Part shown: positions 31,224 through 42,415 of the stretch, in pieces
Layout of the letters: each line of letters opens with the position of its first letter
Position numbering within the stretch: position 1 is the stretch's first letter
Assembly (NCBI GenBank): GCA_009698845.1
Contig: WLPI01000003.1
Location: 1-52,330, forward strand
Source of the DNA: Actinomycetota bacterium
GTDB taxonomy: Bacteria; Actinomycetota; Actinomycetes; Nanopelagicales; Nanopelagicaceae
DNA length: 52,330 nt
Direction of reading: 5' to 3'
The notes under the pieces: model-generated
Seen by the model: the letters and a program-made list of their open reading frames with translations, nothing else
Databases searched by the model: none
Told to the model about the DNA's origin: nothing
Program-made: the position numbers and the translations under genes

Positions 31224-31691
31224 TCAGCTTTGGTTAAAGAATGTCGCTTGGGCCGCAGTTTTATCTTCATTGCTGACACTTACATTTGCAGGTGAGAGTA
31301 GGAAGACCTTGAGGCTAATTCGTTCAATTCGACCATGAAGACCAAAAACTAATCCACTTGAAAAGTCAACGAGTCGCTTACGTTCGCCTTCTTCCATATC
31401 ATCGAGATTAATGATGACTGGATTTCCTTCGCGGTAGTACTCTCCAACTTTGCGAGCCTCTGAATATGAACGTGGTTGCAAAGTGATGATGTTGTAAGAC
31501 GAAGCTGGTTCTTCAAGCATTGCAGGTTGAGTCGCAGTGAGAGTGTTTGGATGCGTCCCTAGAACTGTCACACCTGTGCGATCGCGCTGTGGACGCGAAG
31601 CAGCTTGGCGCGAAGGAACTTCTGAAACTGAGGTCACTTCATCTGTATCGACGAGGCCCAGGAAGCCCATCATTTTATTGAGTGCTGACAT
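31224..31691 (-). CDS. sepF: Cell division protein SepF
   Basis: MMGFLGLVDTD...ITLQPRSYSEARKVGEYYREGNPVIINLDDMEEGERKRLVDFSSGLVFGLHGRIERIS..VFLLSPANV. Confidence 0.95.
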   Translation of the reverse strand: MSALNKMMGFLGLVDTDEVTSVSEVPSRQAASRPQRDRTGVTVLGTHPNTLTATQPAMLEEPASSYNIITLQPRSYSEARKVGEYYREGNPVIINLDDMEEGERKRLVDFSSGLVFGLHGRIERISLKVFLLSPANVSVSNEDKTAAQATFFNQS

Positions 31692-31700
31692 GAGATTAGG

Positions 31701-32348
31701 TTACCTGTGAGCGCTTCGAGGACCGAGGATTTGGCTACCAACTCGTATGTGTGTCGCACCGCAATCAATTGCTATTTCGAAATCTCCGGACATGCCCGCT
31801 GACAGTTTTCTAGCCCCAGGAAATTCCCTTTGGAAGTTCTGATGAATCTCTGCCACTTCTGTGAAGCCTTCTCTGGGATCTCTTCCGAGAGGAAGGACAC
31901 ACATGAGTCCGAGGATGTTGATTTTGCCACACTCAGATATTTCTTGAGCAAGTTTTGAGAGGTTTTCTCTAGATACTCCCCCGCGTTCGGGATCTCCATC
32001 CAGCGAGAGTTGTAGAAATACATCTATATCTTCAGTGAGGACGTTAGATAACTTCTTTGCATGGCTAAGTTCATCAAGTGAATGAATCACATCTGCCCAT
32101 TGGGATATATCACGGAGCTTTCGACTTTGGATTTCTCCTTGATAGTGCCACTGCGCAGGCACGATTGCTGATTTTTCCGAACCCTCTTCACTTCGATTCT
32201 CGCCAAAATTTTCTATCCCTAACTCTTTCAGAATCTGCACATCGGTGACTGGATACGTCTTGGTAACCACTATCAGGGTCACATCCGGACGCGTGATTCT
32301 TTTTTGTACAGCATGCAAGTTTTCTTCTAGCTCTTCTCGACGGCTCAT
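31701..32348 (-). CDS. YggS family PLP homeostasis protein
   Basis: TLIVVTKTYPVTDVQILKELGIENFGENR...HYQGEIQSRKLRDI...SAGMSGDFEIAIDCGATHIRVGSQILG. Confidence 0.94.
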   Translation of the reverse strand: MSRREELEENLHAVQKRITRPDVTLIVVTKTYPVTDVQILKELGIENFGENRSEEGSEKSAIVPAQWHYQGEIQSRKLRDISQWADVIHSLDELSHAKKLSNVLTEDIDVFLQLSLDGDPERGGVSRENLSKLAQEISECGKINILGLMCVLPLGRDPREGFTEVAEIHQNFQREFPGARKLSAGMSGDFEIAIDCGATHIRVGSQILGPRSAHR

Positions 32349-33007
32349 AAGGTGATTATTCCTGCCTGTCTTCCAGTAACTCCATCGCGCCGATAGGAAT
32401 ACAAATCCTGATTCTCAACTGTGCATTGTGACTCATTGAGCACGGTTAACACGCACCCAGAGATTTGTTCAACAAGTGCTCGAGGCAAATCAAGTGCTAG
32501 GGAGCCTTTCGCGGTTTTTGACTGAGCGAAGGGGTGCATGGCAATTACTTCTTGATAGATATCTTCTGAGACTTCATAGCATGTACCGCAAATTGCTGGT
32601 CCGATAATTGCCGTGATCTCACCAGCCCCCATCTCGTGCATGACATCTATTGTCTTTAGCGCAACCTCATTCATTAACCCTTTTCGGCCAACGTGTACTG
32701 CAGCTACTGCCTCAACCGATGAAAGTAAAAGTGGAATGCAATCTGCAACTTGAACTGCCAAAGAAATTCCGCGAATACCAGTCACTAGTGCATCTGAAGT
32801 TGGATCTGGTTGAGTTACTTGTTCAATAATGGCCACTCGATTGCCGTGGATTTGATTCATAAACTGGATATCGCCAGTGGACTCTGCCACTAGAGAACGA
32901 TTGCGCATAACATCATCAAGATCATCTCCGACATGGGTGCCAAGGTTGAGAGATGCAAAAGCACCGGTGCTTAAGCCTCCGGTGCGATTGGTAAAGCGAT
33001 AGTTCAC
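32345..33007 (-). CDS. pgeF: Purine nucleoside phosphorylase / laccase-domain protein (YfiH/PgeF)
   Basis: FTNRTGGLSTGAFASLNLGTHVGDD...QIHGNRVAII...VQVADCIPLLL...AAVHVGRKGLM..GPAICGTCYEV. Confidence 0.92.
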   Translation of the reverse strand: MNYRFTNRTGGLSTGAFASLNLGTHVGDDLDDVMRNRSLVAESTGDIQFMNQIHGNRVAIIEQVTQPDPTSDALVTGIRGISLAVQVADCIPLLLSSVEAVAAVHVGRKGLMNEVALKTIDVMHEMGAGEITAIIGPAICGTCYEVSEDIYQEVIAMHPFAQSKTAKGSLALDLPRALVEQISGCVLTVLNESQCTVENQDLYSYRRDGVTGRQAGIITL

Positions 33008-33013
33008 GAAGAA

Positions 33014-34144
33014 CTACTTCATGAAGTCAGGGACATCAATTTCATCCTCAGAAACCAACTCTTCAAATGTCACGCGTTTACGTGGAGTAGATGAATCCAA
33101 ATCGAGTGCTACCGAGAGCGGATCGTTGGAAGGGATTGGATCGGCATTTCCACTGAGAGTGGATGCATTAATTACTGGCATCTGGACTTTCTTTGGCTCC
33201 CCGCCAGCAAAGCCAGCAGCAATAACAGTGATTCGAACTTCGTCGCCTAGTGCGTCGTCAATTGTGGTTCCAAAAATAATTCGAGCCTCTGGATGCGCAG
33301 CACTTTGTACAAGTTCACACGCTTCATTAATTTCAAAGAGGCCGAGATCAGATCCGCCCGCAACGGAGAGAAGGACTCCCATAGCTCCATCGATTGATGC
33401 CTCAAGAAGTGGACTTGAGATTGCTAATTCAGCAGCGCGGGTTGCACGATTTTCACCGCGAGCAGAACCGATTCCCATAAGTGCTGAACCAGCATCCGTC
33501 ATAACGGTCTTTACATCTGCAAAGTCAAGGTTGATGAGTCCTGGTTGAGTAATGATTTCTGTGATGCCTTGAACACCTGAAAGGAGCACCTGATCTGCAC
33601 TCTTAAATGCGTCGACTGCAGTAATGGCGCGATCAGAGATTGCAAGAAGTCGATCATTTGGAATAACGATAAGAGTGTCTACTTGTTCGCGAAGAAGTTC
33701 AATTCCTTCATCTGCCTGGCGAGTACGAATCTTTCCTTCAAAAGAAAATGGTTTCGTAACTACACCAATTGTGAGCGCACCGAGATCGCGTGCAATCTTT
33801 GCAACGATTGGCGCTCCACCAGTTCCTGTTCCGCCACCTTCGCCTGCTGTAACAAAAACCATATCTGCACCACGAAGAATTTCTTCAATTTCTTCAGTGT
33901 GATCAATTGCAGCTTGCCGACCTTTTTCAGGTGCAGCACCTGCGCCTAAACCTTTTGTGGATGCGCGACCAATATCAAGTTTTACATCTGCATCACTCAT
34001 TAATAAATGTTGTGCATCTGTATTAATTGCAATGAACTCAACGCCTTTTAAACCGACATCAATCATTCGGTTAATTGCATTTACTCCGCCGCCGCCAATA
34101 CCGACAACCTTGATGACAGCTAAGTAGTTCTGTGGTGCAGCCAC
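33014..34144 (-). CDS. ftsZ: Cell division protein FtsZ
   Basis: [19 protein letters not shown]...[20 protein letters not shown]-terminal tail [14 protein letters not shown] start with GGGGG SD. Confidence 0.98.
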   Translation of the reverse strand: MAAPQNYLAVIKVVGIGGGGVNAINRMIDVGLKGVEFIAINTDAQHLLMSDADVKLDIGRASTKGLGAGAAPEKGRQAAIDHTEEIEEILRGADMVFVTAGEGGGTGTGGAPIVAKIARDLGALTIGVVTKPFSFEGKIRTRQADEGIELLREQVDTLIVIPNDRLLAISDRAITAVDAFKSADQVLLSGVQGITEIITQPGLINLDFADVKTVMTDAGSALMGIGSARGENRATRAAELAISSPLLEASIDGAMGVLLSVAGGSDLGLFEINEACELVQSAAHPEARIIFGTTIDDALGDEVRITVIAAGFAGGEPKKVQMPVINASTLSGNADPIPSNDPLSVALDLDSSTPRKRVTFEELVSEDEIDVPDFMK

Positions 34145-34170
34145 GTGAGTCCCCCTTAAGAACTGTAAAC

Positions 34171-34181
34171 CTCAACTTGAG
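34171..34181. promoter_or_regulatory. 11-bp palindrome CTCAAcTTGAG upstream of ftsZ
   Basis: Seen directly in the ftsQ-ftsZ intergenic region (34145-34298), the longest gap inside the minus-strand dcw cluster except the mraZ-rsmH leader. Confidence 0.3.
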
Positions 34182-34298
34182 AATTACATTTCTTCCATTT
34201 ATTGTGGCCTGAAGGTATGGCGTTAAGAGGGTGTAATCAAAGACCGCCACGAACTATTTTCTCAACCACACCTTTATAGAATTTTGATTATTCAGCAG

Positions 34299-34970
34299 CT
34301 ATTTAACGATCGGTGCATGTGGCGCCGACAAGTCAATTGTTCGCACTCTCTTGTTTTCTTTCTCTTTCATAAGTGCATTAAATACTTGAATTTTAAGGTC
34401 ATTGGCTTCACTCGGACCCCATTTAACATTTAATAATCGATTCTCATGACGAACTTTCATTGTGAAATTAGTATCGGGACGAGCAGTGAGGGAAGTGATT
34501 TTGAGGCTAAAGCTCCGAGGTAGGGATGTAAAGAGGGCAATCGCCTGAACACCATCAACTGGGTTCGATGCAATAACCATTGGCAACTCTGTACCTTTAA
34601 ATCCAGGTAGTTCGAAGACTGTCCCTGAAAGATCCAAGGTCTTGCCATTGAAGAAAGCTTTAGGAGTTCTTGGCACTACATCCACGTGGACATGACCATC
34701 AATCCAATTGCGAGAGATATTGACCTGCTTTACCCAGGCAAAAGACTTCAAGCGCTGCTCAACAGAGCGAGGTTCAATTCGAGCCATTTTTTCCCCGATA
34801 GTGATTTCAGATGCTCGAGTAATCAAAACTTTTGATTCTGCTGTCGGTGCGCCGGTTATCTCAATTCTCTTGACTGTGAATACCGGAGACCACGCAAAGA
34901 GATAAACACAGCTTGAGAAAACTAACACAAGAGCTAATGTGATTACTGAAAATCTCTTTGGTCTAGGCAA
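34299..34970 (-). CDS. ftsQ: Cell division protein FtsQ (POTRA domain)
   Basis: N-terminal TM; FTVKRIEITGAPTAESKVLITRASEITIGEKMARIEPRSVEQRLKSFAWVKQVNISRNWIDGHVHVDVVPRTPKAFF. Confidence 0.92.
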   Translation of the reverse strand: MPRPKRFSVITLALVLVFSSCVYLFAWSPVFTVKRIEITGAPTAESKVLITRASEITIGEKMARIEPRSVEQRLKSFAWVKQVNISRNWIDGHVHVDVVPRTPKAFFNGKTLDLSGTVFELPGFKGTELPMVIASNPVDGVQAIALFTSLPRSFSLKITSLTARPDTNFTMKVRHENRLLNVKWGPSEANDLKIQVFNALMKEKENKRVRTIDLSAPHAPIVK

Positions 34971-36336
34971 AGCGCTTCGCTAACCCTTCGGCAATTATTG
35001 GAGCTAAAGAATTAACATCTCCGGCACCCAGGGTGATAATCACATCTCCCGGTTTAGCCATATCAATGATGCGCTCTGATGCCTGCACGAAATTTGGAAC
35101 AAAGTGGCCGTGCTTCATTTTCTCTGCAATGAGCAGTGAAGAAACTCCTGGAATTGGTTTCTCGCTCGCTGCATAGATTTCGAGAAGTGTTACATCATCT
35201 GCAACATCGAGTGTTGTGGAGAAATCATCGAGAAAAGCTTGAGTGCGCGAATAGCGATGCGGTTGGAAAACTACCAATACGCGTCCTTCTCCTGCGTATC
35301 TGCGAGCTGCCTCCAGAGTTACCTTAATCTCTGTTGGGTGATGACCGTAATCATCAATGATCCGAATCCCATGTTCTGTTGCCTTTAATTCAAAGCGACG
35401 ACCTGCACCTCTAAAACTATGCAGACCTTCTAGCAATTGATGAATAGGTAACTCGAGGGTTAGGCCCATGGCTAAACAAGCCGCAGCATTGAGGAGATTG
35501 TGCTCACCTGGGACCTCTAGCTCTAAAGTCCCTACAGAACGCCCGTGCCATAGAACCCGAGCAGAGGATCCCATAGGTAACAGATTAATCTGATCTATTC
35601 TCAAATCAGAGTTTTCGCTCTTGCCGTACGAGACAGACTTGCAGTGCTTATTTCTCTCGCCCAATTGGCGTGAACCCGAATCATCTGCGCAATAAACCAT
35701 AAATCCTTGAGGCGAAATCGTAGAAACAAATTTCTTGAAAACCGCCGTAACATCTTCTGGAGTATGAAAGAAATCCACGTGATCATGTTCAACGTTGGTA
35801 ACTATTGCAGCCATAGGTTTGTATTCAATAAATGACCCATCGGATTCATCTGCTTCTGCAACAAAGAATTCTCCGGTGCCTCTGTGAGCGTTTGATCCGG
35901 AAGCCATCAGGGTCCCACCGATAGCAAATGATGGATCCGTGCCACACGCTTGAAGTGCGACAGTCAGCATTGAAGATGTCGTAGTTTTCCCATGAGTACC
36001 TGCGACTGCAATACTTTTTGAGCCATACATAAGCAGAGCTAGCGCTTGTGCGCGAGTGAGAATAGGGATAGACCGCTCTACTGCATAGGTCATTTCAGGG
36101 TTACTGGCTGCTATTGCAGTCGAATAAATAATCACATCAGCATCTGCGACATTTTCGGCAGCATGATGAGAGTAAACAGTTGCGCCTAGAGTTTTAAGTG
36201 CTGAGAGAACGCTAGATTCCTTTGCATCGGATCCGCTAACAGAGATTCCATCTGAGAGGGCAATTCTTGCCAGACCACTCATGCCAGAGCCGCCGATTCC
36301 AATAAAGTGAATCTTTTTCCCAGCTAGTGATTGCAC
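34963..36336 (-). CDS. murC: UDP-N-acetylmuramate--L-alanine ligase
   Basis: IHFIGIGGSGMSGLARIAL...VAGTHGKTTTSSML...RRFELKATEHGIRIIDDYGHHPTEI. Confidence 0.97.
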   Translation of the reverse strand: MQSLAGKKIHFIGIGGSGMSGLARIALSDGISVSGSDAKESSVLSALKTLGATVYSHHAAENVADADVIIYSTAIAASNPEMTYAVERSIPILTRAQALALLMYGSKSIAVAGTHGKTTTSSMLTVALQACGTDPSFAIGGTLMASGSNAHRGTGEFFVAEADESDGSFIEYKPMAAIVTNVEHDHVDFFHTPEDVTAVFKKFVSTISPQGFMVYCADDSGSRQLGERNKHCKSVSYGKSENSDLRIDQINLLPMGSSARVLWHGRSVGTLELEVPGEHNLLNAAACLAMGLTLELPIHQLLEGLHSFRGAGRRFELKATEHGIRIIDDYGHHPTEIKVTLEAARRYAGEGRVLVVFQPHRYSRTQAFLDDFSTTLDVADDVTLLEIYAASEKPIPGVSSLLIAEKMKHGHFVPNFVQASERIIDMAKPGDVIITLGAGDVNSLAPIIAEGLAKRFA

Positions 36337-37419
36337 CTACTTACCTCCAGATAAAGCAAACTCCATGAGTGAGGCAATCTTAGATGCAGCAATGATGTCT
36401 TGCTCTGAACCATCGATTGGCGATTTCCGACTTGCTTCCAAAAGTCTTTGAACATTCTGTTCAAGCCACTGCGCAGTGAAATCGGATTGAGAAATTACTT
36501 CGGCGCGACCTTGTTCAACTAGGGAATTCGCATTGAGTTCTTGCTCTCCATTACCTACTGGCAAGGGAATAAACAGGGCATACCTGCCTAATGTATTAAT
36601 CTCGGCGCAAGAGACCGCACCACTTCTAGAGATAATCAGATCTGCTGCGATGTATGCAGTAGCCATATCTGAAATGTAATGCGAGGATTTGTAATGCGAA
36701 TCTGATTCTGGCAATGAGTTCTTTGCCCCTACAGAATGCAGAATTTGAATCTCTTGTGATTTCAAATTCAATTTACTCTGCTCGATAACTGAATTGATTG
36801 CCAAAGAACCTTGAGAGCCACCAAAAACGAATAGCAGTGGGAGTTCGTCGCTGAATCCAAGTGAACTCTTGGCACTTTTGCGCGCTTTGTTCCAGTTAAA
36901 TTCGCTGGCTTGATGAGCCTTAACGATGTTCTCCTTCAGGGGCAATCCTGTAATAAGTGCTCGCGAGAGTTGTCCGGTTGAAATTGGATATGTAGTTGCC
37001 AAATAATTCGTGAAAAGTGCTCCAAGTCTATTTGCGATTCCAGGGCGCGCATTTGCTTCGTGAATCACGATCGGAATTCTGCGCAACGCTGCTGCGATGT
37101 ATGCCGGACCTGAAACATATCCCCCGAAACCCACGAGGAGCTCGGCGCCAGCAAGAGCTTTAGAACATTGAACAACAGAACGAATAAGTGTGAAAGGAGT
37201 AAGTAAGAGTGAAGGAGAGAGCGCACGAGAAATACGAACTTTGGTTATTTGGCATAATTGGAAACCTGCCTCAGGAACCAAGCGATTCTCTAAACCTGAA
37301 GAGGTTGCGAAAAACAAGATTCGATCCTCTGGGTTTCTTGATCGCCATTCGCGAGCAACCGCAAGAGCAGGCTCTACATGTCCGGCAGTTCCGCCTCCTG
37401 CAAAGAATACTTTTCTCAT
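36337..37419 (-). CDS. murG: UDP-GlcNAc:undecaprenyl-pyrophosphoryl-MurNAc-pentapeptide GlcNAc transferase
   Basis: VFFAGGGTAGHVEPALAVAREW...GFGGYVSGPAYIAA...IHEANARPGIANRL...ISRSGAVSCAEI. Confidence 0.96.
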   Translation of the reverse strand: MRKVFFAGGGTAGHVEPALAVAREWRSRNPEDRILFFATSSGLENRLVPEAGFQLCQITKVRISRALSPSLLLTPFTLIRSVVQCSKALAGAELLVGFGGYVSGPAYIAAALRRIPIVIHEANARPGIANRLGALFTNYLATTYPISTGQLSRALITGLPLKENIVKAHQASEFNWNKARKSAKSSLGFSDELPLLFVFGGSQGSLAINSVIEQSKLNLKSQEIQILHSVGAKNSLPESDSHYKSSHYISDMATAYIAADLIISRSGAVSCAEINTLGRYALFIPLPVGNGEQELNANSLVEQGRAEVISQSDFTAQWLEQNVQRLLEASRKSPIDGSEQDIIAASKIASLMEFALSGGK

Positions 37420-38579
37420 CTTTGTCTTTTCTTAATTAGCTCAGTTCTCACTTCTGGATCTCGTAGTGCGACTCCTACGACAAATCCAAGTGCACAAAGC
37501 GTTGCAAGGAGTGCTGATCCCCCATAGGAAACCAGAGGCAACGTCACACCCACAACAGGAAGCATGCTGGTTGCAGAACCGATGTTAAGAAATGATTGAA
37601 CCGCGATCCAAATACCAATTCCAGAAGCTGCATATCTACTCATAGGATCCTGTGCGCGCAATGCAATTCTAAATATGGAATACACCAAAATCCCAATAAG
37701 GATAAGCACTGCCAAAGTTCCAACTAATCCCAACTCTTCACCGATAACGGAGAAGATGAAGTCCGTATGTGCTTCGGGAAGATTTCCCCATTTTTGCCTA
37801 CTGCCACCAAGTCCTACACCGAAGAGTCCGCCGCTAGCAAGACCCAGCAAACTATGTGCTGGCTGCCACCCGAGATCTTTGTAATCTTCCGGTGCAAATG
37901 GATTGAGAAATACTAGAAAACGCTTTGATCGATATCCGGAAGTTAGAATTAACACAGCAAAGACAACTGCACCTATCGCAGTGATGCTTCCAAGAATTTT
38001 CATTTTTATTCCAGAGACAAACAGTAGTCCTGCAAGAATCATTGCAATCACAGACGCAGTACCTAGGTCATTGCCCATCATGACGAGGATGAGAACCACT
38101 ATGAATGCTGGCGTGATCAGCTTAAGTACATTTGTGTTGAATCTTCCTTTTAACTCTCGACGCGAGAGTTGGAAACTTGCCCAGATAATCATAAAGAATT
38201 TTGCGAACTCACTTGGCTGGACATCAAAGAAGCGTAAATTGATCCAGTTAGTATTTCCATGAACCGTTTTTCCAACGCCTGGGATGAGAAGAATTCCAAG
38301 AATTATGATGGAAACAATGAAACCGTACTTTCCGATTCTCTCCCAATTCTTAGTAGAAAGTTTAGAGAGATAGATTGCAATCGGGATAGAGGCTACTAAG
38401 AAAAGGAACTGTCTGATTACAATTGAAAGTGCTGAGCCGCGAGTATCGATGGCGTGAATTGAAGATGCAGAGAACACCATAATTAGTCCAAGAAAACTCA
38501 AGGCGCCTGCCGTTGCAAGGAGCATGTATAGATGATTTACAGGCTTGGTGAGGATTGTCTGCGGGGATTTATGCTTCAT
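37416..38579 (-). CDS. ftsW: Peptidoglycan glycosyltransferase FtsW (SEDS)
   Basis: WINLRFFDVQPSEFAKFFMI...AHTDFIFSVIGEELGLVGT...TSMLPVVGVTLPLVSYGGSALLATL. Confidence 0.95.
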   Translation of the reverse strand: MKHKSPQTILTKPVNHLYMLLATAGALSFLGLIMVFSASSIHAIDTRGSALSIVIRQFLFLVASIPIAIYLSKLSTKNWERIGKYGFIVSIIILGILLIPGVGKTVHGNTNWINLRFFDVQPSEFAKFFMIIWASFQLSRRELKGRFNTNVLKLITPAFIVVLILVMMGNDLGTASVIAMILAGLLFVSGIKMKILGSITAIGAVVFAVLILTSGYRSKRFLVFLNPFAPEDYKDLGWQPAHSLLGLASGGLFGVGLGGSRQKWGNLPEAHTDFIFSVIGEELGLVGTLAVLILIGILVYSIFRIALRAQDPMSRYAASGIGIWIAVQSFLNIGSATSMLPVVGVTLPLVSYGGSALLATLCALGFVVGVALRDPEVRTELIKKRQR

Positions 38580-39966
38580 TGTTGATTACTTTCTTCACTG
38601 CCCGAGTGAATCTATCTCCGCGATCTGCGTAAGAAATAAACTGATCCATCGAAGCGCATGCTGGTGCCAAAATAACGGTATCTCCTGCAACTGCCTTTTC
38701 GCGTGCTTGCTTGACAACCGTCTCCATTAGCGAATTATCTTCACCGCCACGCGTGTACTCGGCAGGCGTCTGAATTGCAATGATTTCAACACGAGGTGCT
38801 CGTGCTTGTAATTCACGTGCGATCAAATCGCGATCTTGGCCGATAAGAATTGCTACCCGCACACGAGATTTCACTCGCTCTACTAATTCATCCATAGGTG
38901 CACCTTTTGCGAGCCCGCCGGCAATCCAAATGACTGACAACGCAGACATAATTGACGCCGCAGCTGCATGTGGGTTTGTTGCCTTTGAATCATTGACCCA
39001 CGTGATGGAGTCTTTCTCTAGTACGCGCTCAATTCGATGTTTTCCTGGAGTAAAACTCTTAATCGCATCCCTAATACTTTCGTGAGATACACCAATTGTT
39101 CGTGCAAGGCCTGCAGCAGCGAGTGCGTTCGAGACATTGTGTGGGGCAACTGGAGTGACTTCAGTAAGTTCTGAAATCATCGCAGCCTCTTCTGGGTTGG
39201 CAACAAAGGCGCGATCAACTAGAAGTTCCTCGACTATTCCGAGTTCTCCTGGGCCTGGAGTCTCGAGTGAGAAAAATACTTTTCTCCCAAGCCAGTGCTG
39301 GGTACGAGTAACAATCTCGCCATCATTTGCATTAAGAATTCCTGTGTTGCTCTTATCCAGAAGAGAAATCTTGGCTTCAGCATACGCATCAAAACTTCCG
39401 TGCCAATCTATATGATCATGAGCGATATTTAGAATGGCAATGGATACGAAATGTGCATCTTCTAGCCAATGCAACTGAAACGATGAAAGCTCGAGGATGA
39501 GATATTCGTAATTCTCTGTAGCTTCTACTGCCTCAATGACGGTTGTACCAACATTGCCACAGGCCAGAGCCGAGAAACCGCCTGAGCGAACCATGTGCGC
39601 AGTGAGTTCTACAGTAGATGTCTTTCCGTTAGTTCCTGTAAGGCCGAGCCACTTTTGTGATGGTTTTTTCAAACTCCAAGCAAGATCAATCTCATTAATT
39701 ATAGGAATGCTTGCCGCGCGTGCTGCAATAACGAGCTGATGGTCTTCCTGCCAGCCGGGCGAGACAAGGAATAAATCAAATTGTGAGAAATCTACAGAAC
39801 TTGGTGCAAGAACTTCATAGGCCTCTGTGGCCAGGATTTTTTCATCCGTGAATGTAACAACTGACCCACGTTTAGTGAGAGCGTGTGCAGCTGCAATTCC
39901 TGTTACACCTGCTCCGGCAATAAGGATTCGTTTTTCACTGAGGTCGCTATATAAATTTTGGGCCAT
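38569..39966 (-). CDS. murD: UDP-N-acetylmuramoylalanine--D-glutamate ligase
   Basis: KRILIAGAGVTGIAAAHALTKRG...GLTGTNGKTSTVEL...LSSFQLHW...LAPACASMDQF; ATG 39966 has SD AGGA. Confidence 0.95.
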   Translation of the reverse strand: MAQNLYSDLSEKRILIAGAGVTGIAAAHALTKRGSVVTFTDEKILATEAYEVLAPSSVDFSQFDLFLVSPGWQEDHQLVIAARAASIPIINEIDLAWSLKKPSQKWLGLTGTNGKTSTVELTAHMVRSGGFSALACGNVGTTVIEAVEATENYEYLILELSSFQLHWLEDAHFVSIAILNIAHDHIDWHGSFDAYAEAKISLLDKSNTGILNANDGEIVTRTQHWLGRKVFFSLETPGPGELGIVEELLVDRAFVANPEEAAMISELTEVTPVAPHNVSNALAAAGLARTIGVSHESIRDAIKSFTPGKHRIERVLEKDSITWVNDSKATNPHAAAASIMSALSVIWIAGGLAKGAPMDELVERVKSRVRVAILIGQDRDLIARELQARAPRVEIIAIQTPAEYTRGGEDNSLMETVVKQAREKAVAGDTVILAPACASMDQFISYADRGDRFTRAVKKVINNEA

Positions 39967-39980
39967 AGATTTCCTAGAAG

Positions 39981-41039
39981 TTATCCAGCAACCCACTCTG
40001 TGTAGAAGAGTCCTAGGCCAAGTGCAACGCTCAGTCCAGCAATAATCCAGAATCTCAGCACAATGGTGACTTCTCCCCAGCCCATTAATTCAAAGTGGTG
40101 CTGAAGTGGAGCCATTTTAAATAGTCGCTTTCCACCCGTTGCCTTGAAATAAAGCACTTGTAGTGCCACCGAAAGAGTAATAATTACGAAAATGCCACCT
40201 AGCGGAATAAGGAGTAACTCCACTCGTAATGAAGTGGCCAGCCCTGCCAGTGCTCCACCAAGTGCTAGCGAGCCTGTATCGCCCATAAATATTTTTGCAG
40301 GTGAAGCATTCCACCATAAGAATCCTGTACATGCGCCCGCAAATGCTGCAGCAACTACAGCAAGATCAAGAGGGTCACGAACGTTGTAACAATTATCTGT
40401 TGCAACAACCGCACAACTTTGTCCAAATTCCCAAACTCCAATAAGCACAAAAGCTAGGAAGGTCATTACAGAGGCTCCGGTTGCTAATCCGTCAAGACCA
40501 TCGGTCAGATTGACCCCGTTGCTAGTTGCAGTCACCATGAAAGCAACCCAAATAACTACCAGTACTACCCCAAGCGTGATGCTGGTATCTCGTACTGTTG
40601 AAAGTTGAAGCGAGATTGGTGTGAGACCGTCTTTGTCAGGAAAATGTGTTCCGAGGTACCCAAAAGTTGCCGCGAAAACAACTTGACCAAAAATTTTTTG
40701 TTTTCCTGAAATCCCTGCAGAATTTTGGCGAGAGACTTTCATGTAATCATCAATGAATCCAACCAACCCAAGAGCGATTACAAGTCCAAAAATCAAAATT
40801 GCAGAAACTGAAATAGGACTTCTCATGACTAGGTGAGCAAGAAGATATGCAACGAGTGCAGCAAAGATGATGATGATGCCGCCCATTGTGGGTGTACCGC
40901 GTTTTGTGTGATGGCTAGATGGACCATCATCTCGAATTATCTGGCCATAGCCTCTACGAGCTAACGCCTTGATGAGAGCAGGTGTTCCGAAAAGGGAAAA
41001 GAAAAGGGCGAGTGCTCCAGCAATCAAAATAAGTTTCAC
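39981..41039 (-). CDS. mraY: Phospho-N-acetylmuramoyl-pentapeptide transferase
   Basis: [20 protein letters not shown]...GFIDDYMKV...[12 protein letters not shown]...[27 protein letters not shown]. Confidence 0.97.
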   Translation of the reverse strand: MKLILIAGALALFFSLFGTPALIKALARRGYGQIIRDDGPSSHHTKRGTPTMGGIIIIFAALVAYLLAHLVMRSPISVSAILIFGLVIALGLVGFIDDYMKVSRQNSAGISGKQKIFGQVVFAATFGYLGTHFPDKDGLTPISLQLSTVRDTSITLGVVLVVIWVAFMVTATSNGVNLTDGLDGLATGASVMTFLAFVLIGVWEFGQSCAVVATDNCYNVRDPLDLAVVAAAFAGACTGFLWWNASPAKIFMGDTGSLALGGALAGLATSLRVELLLIPLGGIFVIITLSVALQVLYFKATGGKRLFKMAPLQHHFELMGWGEVTIVLRFWIIAGLSVALGLGLFYTEWVAG

Positions 41040-42415
41040 GCTTCGTCCTCCCTTTCACTCCATTGTGCTGATATCGCTTCGGCTAACACTTCTAATTTCT
41101 CTGATCTGGATGCTTTAACAAGTACAACATCTCCTGGGTTCATGCTTTGCGCGATGACAAGCGCTTGCTCTTTGTCATCACACACATGAACCATGCTCGA
41201 CCCATTTTCTGGCAGATGCAGTGCATATTCGGGTGCGCCCACACAAACTAGATGATCGATTCCAAGCTCTGAGGCAAGGGTGCCAATTGCGGCATGGTCA
41301 GATTGGGATGACTCGCCGAGTTCATGCATCTTTCCTAAGTAAGCCCACGATTGCCCGCCACGCTCTTGGGCAAATAATGACAATGTAGAAAGTGCCGCTG
41401 CAGTGGCTTCGGGGCTGGCGTTATAGGCATCATTAATCAAAAGCAGTTGAGGTAATTCGATGATCTCCATGCGCCATTTAGCCCGGGTTTCGGCCGTCGA
41501 CAAACCGCCTGCAATTTGATCGAGAGTTAATCCAAGTTCAGTTGCAACTGCTGCAACGGCTAGTGCATTGGCAACTTGGTGAAGTCCGACGATGCGTAGT
41601 CCGACTGCACTTCGCCCTTCAGGAGTCACGAGATCAAAATGAGCACGACCTTCTCTGAATTCAATGTCAGTCGCTCTTACATCGCAATCAGAACTCTCTC
41701 CAAAAATAACTTTTTTACCTTTGTGCAGTGAGGCCATCGCCGGTGTGTATTTGTCGTAATTCCCTAAGATTGCTACTGCGTTGTCTTGAAGTGATGAAAT
41801 GAGTTCTGACTTAGTTTGAGCAATCTTTTCTATCGAACCAAACTCGCCTAAATGAGCAGAACCAACTTTAAGAACTACACCTATATCTGGACGCGCTATT
41901 AATGCTAAACGTGCAATATCACCAAGATGACGTGCACCCATCTCGACGATACAAAACTTAGTCTCAGCCGTACATTGCAAGAGCGATAATGGGGCACCAA
42001 GATCATTGTTGTAATTCCCACTTGGACTGACTGTGGGTCCTACTTGAGATAGAACCGAATTCAGTAGCTCTTTTGTCGTTGTCTTACCTTGTGAACCCGT
42101 AATCCCAATGACTTTTAAGTCCTTCAGTGAACTTCTTACATAGTGAGCAAGCTTCCCAAGAGCAACAGTCACATCCGTCACCAGAATATGATTTCCATTC
42201 ACTGGTTTGCTGCAGATAACTAAGACTGCTCCGTTATTTAGCGCCTCTTCTGCGAAATTGTGGCCATCTGTATTTGCGCCTTCCAGCGCAAGAAAAATAG
42301 AGCCTGCAGTAGCCAATGAAGAGTTAAGAACTGGTGCTGAGGTAACCGTGACATCGTCTCCAAAAAGTTTTCCTTCGACAACTTTTGCAATCTCGGATGC
42401 GCGTAGAGATATCAT
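41036..42415 (-). CDS. murF: UDP-N-acetylmuramoyl-tripeptide--D-alanyl-D-alanine ligase
   Basis: [19 protein letters not shown]...[15 protein letters not shown]...[13 protein letters not shown]...[16 protein letters not shown]. Confidence 0.96.
   Translation of the reverse strand: MISLRASEIAKVVEGKLFGDDVTVTSAPVLNSSLATAGSIFLALEGANTDGHNFAEEALNNGAVLVICSKPVNGNHILVTDVTVALGKLAHYVRSSLKDLKVIGITGSQGKTTTKELLNSVLSQVGPTVSPSGNYNNDLGAPLSLLQCTAETKFCIVEMGARHLGDIARLALIARPDIGVVLKVGSAHLGEFGSIEKIAQTKSELISSLQDNAVAILGNYDKYTPAMASLHKGKKVIFGESSDCDVRATDIEFREGRAHFDLVTPEGRSAVGLRIVGLHQVANALAVAAVATELGLTLDQIAGGLSTAETRAKWRMEIIELPQLLLINDAYNASPEATAAALSTLSLFAQERGGQSWAYLGKMHELGESSQSDHAAIGTLASELGIDHLVCVGAPEYALHLPENGSSMVHVCDDKEQALVIAQSMNPGDVVLVKASRSEKLEVLAEAISAQWSEREDEA

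Noticed and set aside
33225-33245. GATTCGAAC tRNA T-arm-like string in ftsZ
   Set aside because: No acceptor, D or anticodon arms around it; inside a conserved CDS.
33021-33548. 175-aa + strand ORF antisense to ftsZ
   Set aside because: Shadow ORF of a strongly conserved gene; low-complexity Ser-rich translation.
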